Shown here in pieces: positions 24,868 through 61,710 of a DNA stretch of 64,000 nucleotides. The stretch is from Ceratopteris richardii (lineage: Eukaryota; Streptophyta; Polypodiopsida; Polypodiales; Pteridaceae). The DNA lies in assembly GCA_020310875.1 (NCBI GenBank), contig CM035428.1, positions 108,664,745 to 108,728,744 of the forward strand, in the 5' to 3' direction. The notes beneath the pieces are model-generated. The model saw only the letters and a list, made by a program, of their open reading frames with translations, searched no databases and was not told the origin of the DNA. The translations under genes and the position numbers were made by a program. The number at the start of each line of letters is the position of its first letter. The first letter of the stretch is position 1.

Positions 24868-25512
24868 GGTAGTCGCCCATGTGTGTCATGTTGTGCTTAT
24901 CAAGTAATTGGTGCCAAAATTGGGAGTCGCCCACATCACTACGAAAATGAAAAATCCATGCCTTTCAAGGAGGCCTAAAGATAGCCCATCAAGAGGGATC
25001 TCAAAATGAGGGAGCGTTCCCATGAGAAGGCATCACCCTATATCTTCGAGGTCACCCATTTAAAGCTCAAAGAGTGAATTTGCCCATGCCGGCTTAATGT
25101 AGCAAGCCAATTTGGCATCGCCCAAATTGAGATATCTAGTGGATAGGCCTCGCCCACAGTTACCCTTTTTCTTATGATAGAGTGTCCAAGTTGGCTTTAG
25201 TTGCCCAGGTAGTTGCCCAGTTGTGTGCACCAAATGGGCATTACCCAAAGTGAGGAGAAGCTTGTAAAAGCAATCATCCATATTTTATGGGTGGGCACTT
25301 GGTTGAGATGAGGGACCAAGATAGTCATCGCCCGCTTGATGCACCCTTAGGTGGTCGTCCAATGGGGGTATTTATCTCAAAAGATGGAGGAGGCATCGCC
25401 CATATGAAGATAAGGAGTCGCCCAAGCTTTACAAAAATGTAAATTTATTTTCCTAAAGGCATCACCTACTTACATACTTATTGCATATAAAGAAGGCGTC
25501 GCCCTTTTTGTA
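24868..25512. repeat. Array of a TCGCCCA motif
   Basis: At least twelve near-copies of a gTCGCCCA/aTCGCCCA core recur over 640 bp. Examples are 24,871-24,880, 24,925-24,933, 25,051-25,060 (variant), 25,114-25,124, 25,145-25,156, 25,201-25,220 (two gttgccca), 25,324-25,334, 25,391-25,402, 25,415-25,425 and 25,496-25,504. Most are preceded by Agg or ggc. Spacing is irregular (about 20-90 bp) and the sequence between copies is unrelated, so this is a motif array, not a tandem satellite. The reverse complement reads TGGGCGAc. Confidence 0.7.
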
Positions 25513-26500
25513 AGGAAACTAATGCATCTTCTCAATAATAAAGCGTCGGCTTTTTCTTTGCAAGAATTTACTTACTATCTTCCTATAAAAACAAGGCGCT
25601 CCTTTTCCATGCTTTGACTTAAGGAAAAAAAAAATCACAAGTGATTTGTTATTGCATATAAATTGGAACTTGTCAAAAGTGGTCACGTAGGCGAAGGGAT
25701 GCCCCTCGAAGAGCAAATGGGTTAGAGCTCGCATGTAGAGTGTGATAAGTAATTTTCTGACTTGTGTGGCTAAGGGTCACCCAAGTTGCTTATCTTGCAT
25801 CCACTTTCTTCCTAGTGCTTGCACCTAATGCCTTTGCTTCAAACTTATTTGTTCATGCCTTAGGACTTGATTTCATCCACCATGCCAATTGCTTATGCTA
25901 TGTGCTTCTACCTCTTTATTTGTTCAAGCCCCTAGGGGGGGTGGTTGCCTAGGGTGGCCCAAGACCCTCCCCAAGGTCCCAAGATCCTCCTTGAAGATGT
26001 CCAGAACCCAAGGGATATATAGAGGGATTTTCCCTAGAGAAGAAACCAAGCACCTTCCACCATGTCATAAATCTAAGAGAAAGGGGAAAATTACCCTCTT
26101 AAGCTCATGCTTTAACACTTCGAAGAAAAGAAGTTTCCAAGCTCATGAAGTAGAGAAAATCAAATGGCCAACAAGATCAGCTGCTCTAGATATACCAAGA
26201 CTATCTTTTTGTAGAGAGAAAGAACCATAAAAGTTTCCTTTATGTGAGAGTTGAATGAGTTCCATGTGGCATTACTTATGGAGTAGAATTCATTTCTATG
26301 GAGATAGTATTCTCTACTATGGGATAATGGAAACCACCTCCATTGGCAACCCTTTTTTCTATGGCGAATGAAAAATAAAACTTATCATCCATTTGGGGAG
26401 AGTTTTTATTTTATAAATGAAGAGCTTCTATATATGAAGTACCAAAGGAACTGGAATTATCCTTCATAAAATTATTTCTGCTTCCTTTTTTCCTCCATGG
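25513..26500. other. No gene seen
   Basis: A 113-residue plus-strand frame at 25,889-26,230 has no recognisable domain, and no support from splice sites or repeats was found. Treated as non-coding. Confidence 0.4.
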
Positions 26501-26506
26501 ATTGAA

Positions 26507-26640
26507 GACATGATTCGATGTGTAGGGCAATGGTAGTGCCCTCATTGGAGACTCTTGAAGTAAAGAAATACTTGACATGATTCGATGTGTGGGGCACAAG
26601 AAGTGCCCTCATTAGCACACGTATTATAAATCTCTATCAT
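26507..26640. repeat. 67-bp imperfect tandem duplication
   Basis: gacatgattcgatgtgt...gtgccctcattRg occurs at 26,507 and again at 26,574, an offset of 67 bp, with several differences. Confidence 0.8.
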
Positions 26641-26861
26641 AGTTGAGGAAGGTTTATTGTTCTTTTGGTGTGTACATATAAGAGATTTTACCTCCCTCAA
26701 AATATTGGACTCAATATGAAGGCGTTTAGGATGTTGTTATAACGTATGATTGCTAGAGAGAGACAAGGGTTATATGATGAAGATATTTCTATTAAGTATA
26801 AACATAGTGAAGCTTTATACATCTTATAGTCACTTTATACTTTGTAGCTTGAGACACAATA

Positions 26862-27035
26862 TTGGATCTCGCTTGTATAGTGAAACGTATGAGATAAATT
26901 CTCTACTACCATTGGATTTATACAAGATAGTGTATTTCGCAACAAAGTGTTGGATCTCGCTTGTATAGTGAAACATATGATATAAATTCTCTACTACCAT
27001 TGGATTTATACAAGATAGTGTATTTCGCAACAAAC
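26862..27035. repeat. 88-bp tandem duplication
   Basis: ttggatctcgcttgtatagt starts at 26,862 and at 26,950. The two units are nearly identical (about three differences), so this is a recent local duplication. Confidence 0.93.
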
Positions 27036-27612
27036 ATTTGTAGTCATAATTCTATTTGGAGAAGAAGGAGAAAATGATTTTCTTATCACATCTTTTAAGG
27101 AAGTAACTACATTCATATCCATTAATGGACTTTTGACAGGACTAGCAGGTCTAGATATTGGAATTGGCAAAAAAAAAGGGAATACCACTATACATAATGA
27201 GGATTATCCCCTTACAAATAGGAACTAATATAGCATGTAAAAGATCTAGCCTATTTCATGGTAATTTGACATTGAAATCACAAACTCAGACCAATACGAA
27301 AATGTTCACTCCAATGGTTGATCAATTCTCAAGCAGGCATTCCTTATGCATTTAACTAAATGGAAGAAAAATGACTAGATTTTCCATCCACCTACATATC
27401 TTAGTTCAATTACATCTATATGGTTCTCAAACCAGTGACTTCTTGGTTTATAGGATGTGGACACCACGTTTTACAACTAATGATAAACCTAGAAAAGTGG
27501 ATACATTGAAATTTAATCTTCAATTTTTTGAGAGTTTTGTGGCTACTTGCTTACTCGAGACTTTGTTCATATCCATGCCTCAAGAATTATGAATGTTTCC
27601 ATCATTCTTGCA

Positions 27613-27686
27613 GAGATGATACGTTGTGCTACTTTATCCACAATGCTTAGAGATGATACGTTGTGCTACTTTATCCACAATGCTTA
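27613..27686. repeat. 37-bp perfect tandem duplication
   Basis: agagatgatacgttgtgcta... occurs at 27,613-27,649 and 27,650-27,686 with no difference. Confidence 0.95.
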
Positions 27687-27689
27687 GTG

Positions 27690-28030
27690 ACCAACGAGGT
27701 ATCATATCCATACCTTCTTGGCTTCTTCTTTTCCCTTGTAGATCTTCTTATTGTTTGTTGAAATTATTGTGTTACATCTCTTAATTCATGCACTTTGGCT
27801 TTACCTTTGGAGTTTCACGACTTGATTTCCTTTGTAGGAATCTTCATTTCATCCTTTAATTCACTTAATTCTTCAAGTGTATATGGAGCTTTTGTTGATA
27901 GAGTTGAAAAATCATCCTCCAAGTAATAGGGTAAGTTGATTTCCCTACAATCATCTTCAAAACTAGGAATTATTCTCATCAAATATGACATCATGACTTA
28001 CAATGAATCCTTTAGTGGTCTTGGAGTTTT
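27690..28030 (-). pseudogene. Ty1/copia integrase end and linker fragment
   Basis: The minus strand from 28,030 reads KGFIVSHDVIFDENNS, the block that closes the copia integrase region. An acidic linker follows (YLEDDFSTLSTKAPYTLEEL), then RRSTREKKKPRRYGYDTS near 27,700-27,760, the basic linker typically found before RT. Stops interrupt it. Its neighbour at 28,041 is a copia-A LTR piece, so two copia insertions meet here. Confidence 0.65.
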
Positions 28031-28040
28031 AGGTCTACAA

Positions 28041-28173
28041 AAGCACATGAACAACACAAGGAGGAGGAGGAGGAGGAGGAAGAAGAAGAAGAAGAAGAAG
28101 AAGAAGCAGAAAAAGAAGAAGAAGAAGAAGAAGAAGAAGAAGAAGAAGAAGAAAAAGAAGAAGAAGAAGAAGC
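28041..28173 (-). repeat. Antisense copia-A LTR piece carrying an expanded (AGG)n/(AGA)n microsatellite
   Basis: 28,041-28,060 (aagcacatgaacaacacaag) is the reverse complement of the LTR segment at about 28,363-28,383, and in the LTR this is followed by the complement of a short ttcttcttc. Here that short purine run has grown to (AGG)n at 28,059-28,080 and (AGA)n at 28,081-28,172. The piece stops where the sense LTR starts. The Lys-rich and Phe-rich frames across it are artefacts. Confidence 0.8.
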
Positions 28174-28404
28174 TGTTGATATATTTAGGTAGTGATGTGT
28201 GTGAACACACTAGGACCGCCGGGGCACTTTTTTCCCTCTTTAGGAGGTTTTTTTCCCCCGTCTTGTATATACGCCTATTGCCCTAATGGGCTACTTATCT
28301 TTGTACATTCTCTAGTAATACATACAGGATTGTGTGTTTGTGCTCCAAGCTTCTTCTTCTTCCTTGTTCTGTTCGCGTGCTTCCGCAGACATCTAACTCC
28401 AACA
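28174..28404 (+). repeat. Copia-A 5' LTR
   Basis: tgttgatata at 28,174 to ...ccaaca at 28,404, 231 bp, with the TG...CA ends of an LTR and the primer site two bases downstream. It matches the reverse complement of 22,585-22,815 over its full length. Confidence 0.92.
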
Positions 28405-28406
28405 AT

Positions 28407-28418
28407 TGGTATCAGAGC
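28407..28418 (+). other. Copia-A primer-binding site
   Basis: tggtatcagagc, an exact match to the complement of the 3' end of plant initiator tRNA-Met, two bases 3' of the LTR. It would prime minus-strand DNA synthesis. Confidence 0.95.
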
Positions 28419-28760
28419 AGGTCGTCGCTTCATCTAGGGCGCCGTCGACACTCCTCCGTTTGCAGTCCCAGATTCGCACGAAATTTGGTGAGCATACTCA
28501 GGGTGTTTCAGAGATCAAAACAGCTTCGCTATGTGCTGTCAAAAATCGCGATCTGAGCTCGTTTCGGCCTCCGAACGCACTATCACAGTGCTTGTGCAGG
28601 CTATTTCGTCTTTTTGTGCCAAAGGTATATACCAGTTTTTGTTTGCCAGTTTAAGCGTCTCGAAGTCTGCTGCAGGTCTAGCAGAACTCGTCTGGGCAGT
28701 TCTATTCAACTTTTTGAGATATAGTCAATTTTCTGAATCAAGGTATTTTAGTCACCGGCC

Positions 28761-29215
28761 ATGGCTGAAAGCAGTGATGTATTCCGCATGTTGGCTGTTG
28801 AGGATAAGTTGGATGGTACCAACTACCCATTGTGGGCTTAAATGATGCGACATGTATTGGTTGCAAAAGGATTGTGGAACATTGTGCAAGGTGTTGAAAG
28901 ATGTCTTGTTACACCTCTGACTACAGGTACTGCAAATACAGGTGCTGGAGCTGATGAAGATGGTGTCGAAGATGATATTCCGTAGATTCCTGTTCGTGCT
29001 GCTGTTTCTGTTGCACCTACTGCAGAGCAGATTCGCTGGGATGGCAGAGATGCCCAGGCACATGCATTGATAGCTTTGTCTGTCAAACGTGCCATTATTC
29101 CTGATATTCGCTCTTGCAAAACAGCTAAGGATGCTTGGGATACACTTACCACATTGTACCAAGCTAGGAATGAGGCTCGTGTTGCTTACCTCCGAAAACA
29201 GTTGGAGAGTGAAGA
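28761..29215 (+). pseudogene. gag: Copia-A gag, N-terminal part
   Basis: An ATG at 28,761 opens a frame reading MAESSDVFRMLAVEDKLDGT, then NYPLWA, the usual UBN2/gag start. In-frame stops are TAA at 28,839 and TAG at 28,983. Later blocks include IRWDGRDAQAHALIALSVK and LTTLYQARNEARVAYLRK. At about 29,210 homology jumps straight to the zinc knuckle. The middle of gag, retained in the minus-strand copy at 21.6 kb, is deleted. The normal role is forming the cytoplasmic virus-like particle. Confidence 0.85.
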
Positions 29216-29235
29216 AATCAGAAAAGCAGAAATTG

Positions 29236-29859
29236 TTTTGTAAGTACTGTAAAGGGAATGATCATATCATTAAGAACTGTCCAAAACTGGCTGCTAAAGA
29301 GGCAAAGAAGAAAGAGGCTGGAATGGTTGTTGCAGAGGCCTCTACACCAAAAACAGAGTCTGCAAATCTTGTGCAGGAAGAAGAATGGGCATTTACTACT
29401 GTCTACAGTTTTGACCCATCTTCTCATGAGCATTGCATGTCTGCAATAGACTCAGATGTTTGGTATTTTGACAATGGGGCAACCAAACATATTAACTCGC
29501 AGCGCAGTTTCTTCTCTTCACTCGAGCCTGCCCCTACAGGAAATACTGTTACATGTGCCAACAACTCCTCTTATCCTGTTATGGGAGTTGGTAAGATCAT
29601 TTTGACTACTGCTGATGGTAGTTATTTCGCTTTGTCAGATGCTTTATTTGTGCCAGGGATAAAAAAGAACCTGTTATCAGTTTCTGCATTAGCCAAGATT
29701 GGCTTGGTTGTGAAATTTGTTGATGACAGGTGTACAGTTCATGATCTGTCAAATGGCGATATGATTATTGCTTCTGGCATTTTATGTCGTGGGCTGTATA
29801 AGCTCATAGACTATGAAAGATCTGAAAATGATTTGGCATGTGCAGTAAATGATTCTTAG
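29236..29859 (+). pseudogene. Copia-A gag zinc knuckle and protease
   Basis: In frame with the downstream integrase. CKYCKGNDHIIKNC (CX2CX4HX4C) comes first, then a Lys/Glu-rich spacer, then WYFDNGATKHI, where copia proteases normally have D-S-G-A-(T/S)-x-H. The Ser of the catalytic triplet is Asn here. The ALFVPGIKKNLLSVSAL block, which joins protease to the pre-integrase region, follows. The frame ends in TAG at 29,857-29,859, directly before more in-frame pol. Confidence 0.9.
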
Positions 29860-30876
29860 GCTATGTCAGATGCAAAGCTTTGGCATGCACGCTTTGGTCA
29901 TCTGAATTTTGCTAGTTTGCTACGCATGCAGAAATCTAAAATGGTGTCCTCTTTGCCCAAACTTGAGGCACCTGGAAAACATGTTTGTGAAGGATGTATT
30001 TTGGGCAAAATGCAGCGTTCCTCCTTTCGAAAAGATGGTTCAATTCGGGCTACACAGAAATTGAAGCTTATACATAGTGATGTTTGTGGTCCTATGCAAA
30101 CACCCTCTTTTGGAAATTACCTTTACTTCGTGACTTTCATTGATGATTTTTCCAGGCATGGATGGGTATATCCACTCAAAGCAAAGTCCGAAGTGTTCAT
30201 GTGCTTCAAACAGTTTTTGGTTTTGGCTGAAAATCTGTCAGCATGTAAAATGGGCACCCTCCGTTCTGATCGAGGGGGGGAATATATGTCTTCTGATTTT
30301 AATGCATTTCTGGCTGAACGTGGGATAAAACACCAGTGTATAGTTCCATATACACCTCAACAGAATGGAGTTGCTGAACGGAAGAACAGGTCACTCATGG
30401 AGATGGCAAGGTGTATGGTCAAGAGTCAGGCTTTACCTCATAGTTTCTGGCTTGAAGCTGTCATGTGTGCAGCATATGTACTGAACAGGTGTCCCACTAA
30501 AGTGCTGCAGTCTATCACTCCATATGAGGCTTCGCATGACCGCAAGCCATCTGTTGCTCATCTGCATGTTTTTGGTTGTTTGGCATATGCACTAGTGCCT
30601 GAACAACATCGTAGAAAATTGGATGATAAGGCAGTAAAATGTATTTTTGTTGGGTACAGTTCTGAAAGTAAAGGCTATCGTCTGTATCATCCACAGACTA
30701 AACACATTCTGGTTAGCCATGATGTTGTCTTTGTGGAAGATGATATTCAGCCATTGCTTTCATGTACTAAGGAGACATCTGTTAGCTCCAAAGACATGTA
30801 TGATACTCTAATGCCTCTTTTTACAGGTGGACAGTCTAGTGCTAGTCCTAATGAGGCAATTTCTCAACCTTTGTAG
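29860..30876 (+). pseudogene. Copia-A pre-integrase and integrase
   Basis: About 337 residues. LWHARFGHLNFASL and CEGCILGKMQ form the H-H-C-C zinc site. The catalytic core carries the first Asp in LIHSDVCGPM, the second in LRSDRGGEY and the Glu in NGVAERKNR, so the D,D-35-E set is intact. The C-terminal block KCIFVGYSSESKGYRLYHP and the SHDVVFVEDD end follow. The frame is open between TAG at 29,857 and TAG at 30,874. Integrase inserts the cDNA into nuclear DNA. Confidence 0.95.
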
Positions 30877-32099
30877 GTTTCATATGATAATGCAGATCAT
30901 TCCATTTTTTATGCAGATTTACATGATGCACTTGTTGATGAGAGAGCTGATATTGAGTAGGCAAAAACTATGCCAAAATGGCTGGTGCAGACTTTGCGTG
31001 ACAACAAATTAGATGCACCTTTGTCATATCATACTCGTTCAGGCTCTCATAGTGCCTCCTTTGCATCAGATTGCTATGCTATGGCTTCGTTTAGTCTCTG
31101 TGATGAGAATGAGCCTGTTTCTTTTGATGAAGCACAGAATTCAGAAAATTGGATGGCTGCTATGCAATCTGAATATGATGTTATAATGAAGAATGGTACA
31201 TGGCCTTTATGTGACTTGCCTCTTGGCAAGAAGGCCATTGGCACTAAGTGGGTATACAAGTTGAAGCGTAAACCTGATGGTATAGTTGACAGGTATAAGG
31301 CTAGGCTTGTTGCAAAGGGTTATGCGCAGGAAAGAGGCATTGATTTTGATGAGACCTTTGCACCTACATGCCGTATGACTACTGTTCGGAGTATTTGTGC
31401 ACTTGCAGCCCATCATGGTTGGAATGTACATCAGTTGGACATTAAAATAGCATTTCTGAATGGTGACTTGCATGAAGAAGTGTATGTTTTTCAGCCTCGT
31501 GGCTTTGTGCAGAAAGGGCATGAAAACCAGGCGTGCAGGTTAAAAAAGGCATTATATGGTTTAAAGCAAGCACACGTGCTTGGTATGAGAAGATACATGC
31601 CTATCTGGTTGCACATGGTTTTGAGAGCAGTCCAACTGAAAGCACCTTATATGTTAAGCGTGCTAATGATGTGCTTCTAATCATTGTTGTCTATGTTGAT
31701 GACATGTTGCTCACTAGTCCTATTGAGAAGCATATTGTTGATTTCAAGACTGATTTGCATGCCTCATTTGAGATGTCTGATTTGGGGCATTTGCATCACT
31801 ATTTGGGCATTCAGTTTATGCAAGTTGATGGTGGAATGGCTTTGTGTCAAACGAAATATATTGACACATTATTGCAGCGTTTTGGCCTTGAAGACTGTAA
31901 GCCTATTGCCACTCCTATGGAGACAGGTTTACGATTGAGTCTTCATGATGCTGGAGATGCATTTGATGCTGTTCTCTATCAACAAGCTATCAGATGCTTG
32001 ATTTACTTATGCATTACTCGGCCAGATATTCAGTTTGCTGTCTCAGAGATGAGCAGGTTTATGCATTGCCCAGGAAGTGAAGCATTGGCAGGCGGTTAA
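30877..32099 (+). pseudogene. Copia-A reverse transcriptase
   Basis: The linker continues the integrase frame past TAG at 30,874 and TAG at 30,957. RT blocks are [59 protein letters not shown] and KALYGLKQA. A frameshift follows near 31,570, into TRAWYEKIHAYLVAHGFESS, the catalytic YVDDM at about 31,695 and the LEDCKPIATPME connection. The frame returns near 32,080. The catalytic motif is intact but the protein is broken. Confidence 0.93.
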
Positions 32100-32487
32100 G
32101 CACATCTTTCGCTACTTGAGTGGTACTTAGATACTTGGGTTGTTTTATCCCAAGGGGGGATCACTACTGCCAGATTTGCATGTTTTTTCTGACTCAGATT
32201 GGGCTGGTTGCTATGACACTCGTGTGTCCACCAGTGGTTTTTGCTTCATGCTTGGTAGCTCATGTATATCTTGGTTGAGCAAGAAGCAGCCTACTGTGGC
32301 CACTTCCAGTTGTGAGGCTGAGAATAGGGCAACTTTCACAGCGGCTGTTGAGTGTGTGTGGCTCACACGCCTTATGGCTGATTTGGGTGTTGGCAAGTCT
32401 TCTGCCACCACCATCTTCACTGACAGTCAGAGCGCATTGGCAATTGCGAGGAACCTTGTGTTCCATGCTCGCACTAAGCACATTGAG
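32100..32487 (+). pseudogene. Copia-A RNase H, C-terminally truncated
   Basis: The frame from about 32,140 reads VFSDSDWAGCYDTRVSTSGF, then SSCEAENRATFTAAVE (Tyr of the usual EAEY is Asn), FTDSQSALAIARN and HARTKHIE. The acidic catalytic residues D, E and D are visible. The expected tail after HIE is replaced from about 32,488 by antisense LTR sequence, although the frame stays open into it to 32,727. Confidence 0.9.
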
Positions 32488-32800
32488 CCGATGGTCCTAA
32501 GTGTGTTCACACACATCACTACCAAAATATTCCAACAAATCTCCCTTAGGAGTGATGCGGCGAACAAGGAATTGACACTCATGTATAAGGAAGCGCAAAG
32601 CTATGTGGAAAGAAATCAATCCACAAAAGGAAGTAAGCCCAAATTGCTCTCATGCGCAGAAGCACACAAACAACACAAGGAAGAAGAAGGAGGTTGGACC
32701 ACAACACAATACAAAATGTATTACTAGGTGAATGTAAAAAAGATAAGTGACGTGTGAGGGTTATAGGCATATATACAACTTGGGGGAGAAAAACCTCCTA
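32488..32800 (-). repeat. Rearranged antisense copia-A 3' end and LTR pieces
   Basis: 32,488-32,537 is the reverse complement of the first about 50 bp of the LTR (gtgtgttcacacacatcact ... ccaaca). It is followed on the plus strand by aatctcccttagg, the complement of a polypurine tract, and about 120 bp of antisense internal sequence. From about 32,664 to 32,795 comes the reverse complement of the other end of the LTR (gaagcacacaaacaacacaa ... aaaacctcctaaaga). A second, oppositely oriented copy was therefore joined to the truncated RNase H. Confidence 0.8.
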
Positions 32801-33540
32801 AAGAACACACATTTCTCTGCCTTGGGATCAAGCTTCTCTCTGATTTGTGAAGATATGTGTGCATATGCAATGCATCCAAGTATCTTCTTCAAAGACTTGA
32901 TGTACCCAAGAACAGATGGAGAAGATTAAATTTGGCAAATTTTTCTGATCCTTCAATTATAAATCCTATGAGCCATGAATAAAAGCTGAATACCAATTTA
33001 TGTGGAGGCATTAGCTGCTTGGTATACACCAAAAATAGTTGAAAAAACTATCACAACATACTTAAAAGATGATTCCCAAACTTTGCTTTATCTTCCCAAA
33101 TGTATTCTTTAGGAAGGCTCAACACAAATACGAACATGTATAAACTTTTTACATACATGGGGTTCAAAGGAGCAACCAAGATGGTCTAGAGGCACTCATG
33201 TGGTGTACCCACACTTGTGTAACATGGAAATTTTGAAGTTTACAAGGTTGTGTGGTCGGGAGTTTGATAGATGGGAGGCCATTATGTGTGGTTTTATCAA
33301 TTGGGTGATCTTTGTGAGAGTGTGATAAGAGACAAATGAAATGTGCATATATCTCTTCATTGCAAAGATTATATGAGCACCACATGAAATGTCCATGGAT
33401 ACGTTTCGAACTTTTCCATAGGGTAGATTCTTTTCAGCCAAACTCTTCCGCAAGGTGTGTGAAGATCTATTCCCTTTAAAAGATGACAAATGCCACCACA
33501 TGAAGCCTCTCAAGAGGACTGAGAGTGATGATGGTATTGA
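32801..33540. other. Gap upstream of the host gene; no gene seen
   Basis: AT-rich sequence with short frames of no known family (33,164-33,513 minus). It may include further retroelement leader sequence near 32,990-33,150. It separates copia-A debris from the leader of the CXC gene. Confidence 0.4.
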
Positions 33541-33921
33541 AGGTCAATCTCTCTTTTTGAAAATTCAAACAAACAGTACCTCGCGTGCTTGGGTTTTCTA
33601 ATTTTTGTTCTCCTCCCCTGGTTTTGAATTCGACTCGGAGCTCTGAAGCTCTCCTGTCGGCATTCCCCGGATCATCTTCTGCCTACCAGAATTTTCTACT
33701 GCAGGACGTTCCAGCTCTCTCTTTTCTCTGCGGGAGCTTCTGTTAAAGGAAGCTTTGTATTTGTTCCTACAAGCGAGCTCTGTTTATTCAAGAGAAAAGA
33801 ACATCGACAGTCGGATATGTGATATAGTTCTATACACTTGTTAAGATTCCTTCGAAAGGAAGAAGGAGGGATCGAGGACTCAAAATCATAGTAATTCAAT
33901 CTTCTCTTTGCAGCGTCTGAA
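33541..33921 (+). promoter_or_regulatory. Probable promoter/5' leader of the CXC gene
   Basis: Base composition changes here: GC-richer, pyrimidine-rich tracts typical of plant leaders (33,600-33,760). It ends in a good 3' splice site, cttctctttgcag at 33,901-33,913, eight bases before the ATG at 33,922. This suggests a 5'-UTR intron whose donor I could not fix. Three TTTGAA/TTCAAA hexamers, the CHR-type core recognised by LIN54-like proteins, lie at 33,556, 33,564 and 33,623. No TATA box is certain. Confidence 0.5.
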
Positions 33922-60474
<26,553 letters not shown>

Positions 60475-61228
60475 GTATGTTTACAATGCTTTAACCATGA
60501 TTCTTTACTCAAGTTGATTCTTGATGTTAATTTCTTCTATCAAACCAGTACCAGTGAGAGTTTTGAATAACTTTATAAAATTTGATCCAACAGTGTGTGG
60601 GTTTTATGTGCTTGTTGTTCTTTTGTTTCACATTTGGTTTATGAAAGAATTGTGATAGGACTCTTTCTGAGTTGCACTGGTCAGTAGTTCCATTTTGCAT
60701 ATTCATACTAGCTTCATCTTGACAATGTATAGAAAATCTGCTCGATTATAAATGTTTTATTAATTGTGCACAGCCAAAATAAAATATATTAAACCACCCG
60801 AGTAGAAACAAATCTGAATATAGTTTGATTATATGGTGATAAGTAAAACTTATAATCCATTGTGAACCTGAAATGATATGATCTGAGAGTGTTATAAAGC
60901 CTGAAATCAACTGCAAATGGAAGTTACCATGAGGTGGTGCTGATCATATGTGACATTGAGGCTGGTGGTTGATAATAATGATATAGCAGCTGGTCAGACA
61001 GGTGGCAGTAAGGATATTTCCTCTAGATTGTTTAAATTGTTCAAACTTGGGATAAAGATTGAGTTTTGTATTCGTTTGAATAGCACTCTCCTCTAGTTTC
61101 ATCATTGTTCTAAATTGTAAGAGAATGGAAACTAAATATTTGAATTGTAGAGATTTCAATGGTCCAAAATAAAAATTCTGATTTTTACCTAGAGGTTCCT
61201 ATTTTTTTACTCTAGAGTACTATCTATA
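60475..61228 (+). other. Intron 5 of the CXC gene, 5' part; no other gene seen
   Basis: Begins with gtatgt after exon 5. AT-rich, with no recognisable coding motif, and no second CXC motif was found. The intron continues through the following repeats. Confidence 0.65.
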
Positions 61229-61295
61229 TGTCTCTCCATCTATCGATATATCTATCTATCAATCAATATATCTATCGATATATCTATCTAGCTAC

Positions 61296-61332
<37 letters not shown>

Positions 61333-61663
61333 CATCCATCCATCCATCCATCTTTCTGTTTGTCTGTCTGTCGCCGTGTTTGTCTTTGTTTCTGTCTTTG
61401 TCTCTCTGTCTGTCTCTCTATATGTGTCTCTATCTCTGTCTTTGAGTCTTTGTTTTTGTGTTTGTCTGTCTATTTCTCTGTCTGTCTCCCTGTGCGTCTT
61501 TGTATGTATGTCTGTCTGTCTGTCTGTCTGTCTATGTATGTACGTACGTACGTACGTACGTACGTACGTATGTATGTATGTATGTATGTATGTATGTATG
61601 TATGTACGTACGTACTATGTATGTATGTATGTATGTGTTTGTTTGTTTGTTTGTTTGTTTGTT

Positions 61664-61710
<47 letters not shown>

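Larger units (their letters stand above)
28174..32487 (+). mobile_element. Copia-A retrotransposon, best copy, 3'-truncated
   Basis: A Ty1/copia element in the order LTR, primer site, leader, gag, protease, integrase, RT, RNase H. Homology ends abruptly inside the RNase H C-terminus at about 32,487, so there is no sense 3' LTR or polypurine tract. Gag has an internal deletion and pol has three in-frame TAG codons and two frameshifts, so it is not autonomous. It lies about 1.1 kb upstream of the host gene at 33.55 kb, in the same orientation. Confidence 0.92.

Noticed and set aside
24868-25512. CRISPR-like array
   Set aside because: The repeated core is only 7-9 bp, spacing is irregular, and the genome is plant nuclear.
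25889-26230. 113-residue open frame as a gene
   Set aside because: No domain, no splice or repeat support, composition like its surroundings.
28407-28418. tRNA gene fragment
   Set aside because: Only the 12-base primer-binding site of copia-A; no cloverleaf follows.
28531-28845. A 104-residue leader protein of copia-A
   Set aside because: The open frame overlaps the gag start in another frame; similarity to the minus-strand copy at 22.2-22.4 kb is explained by shared leader DNA.
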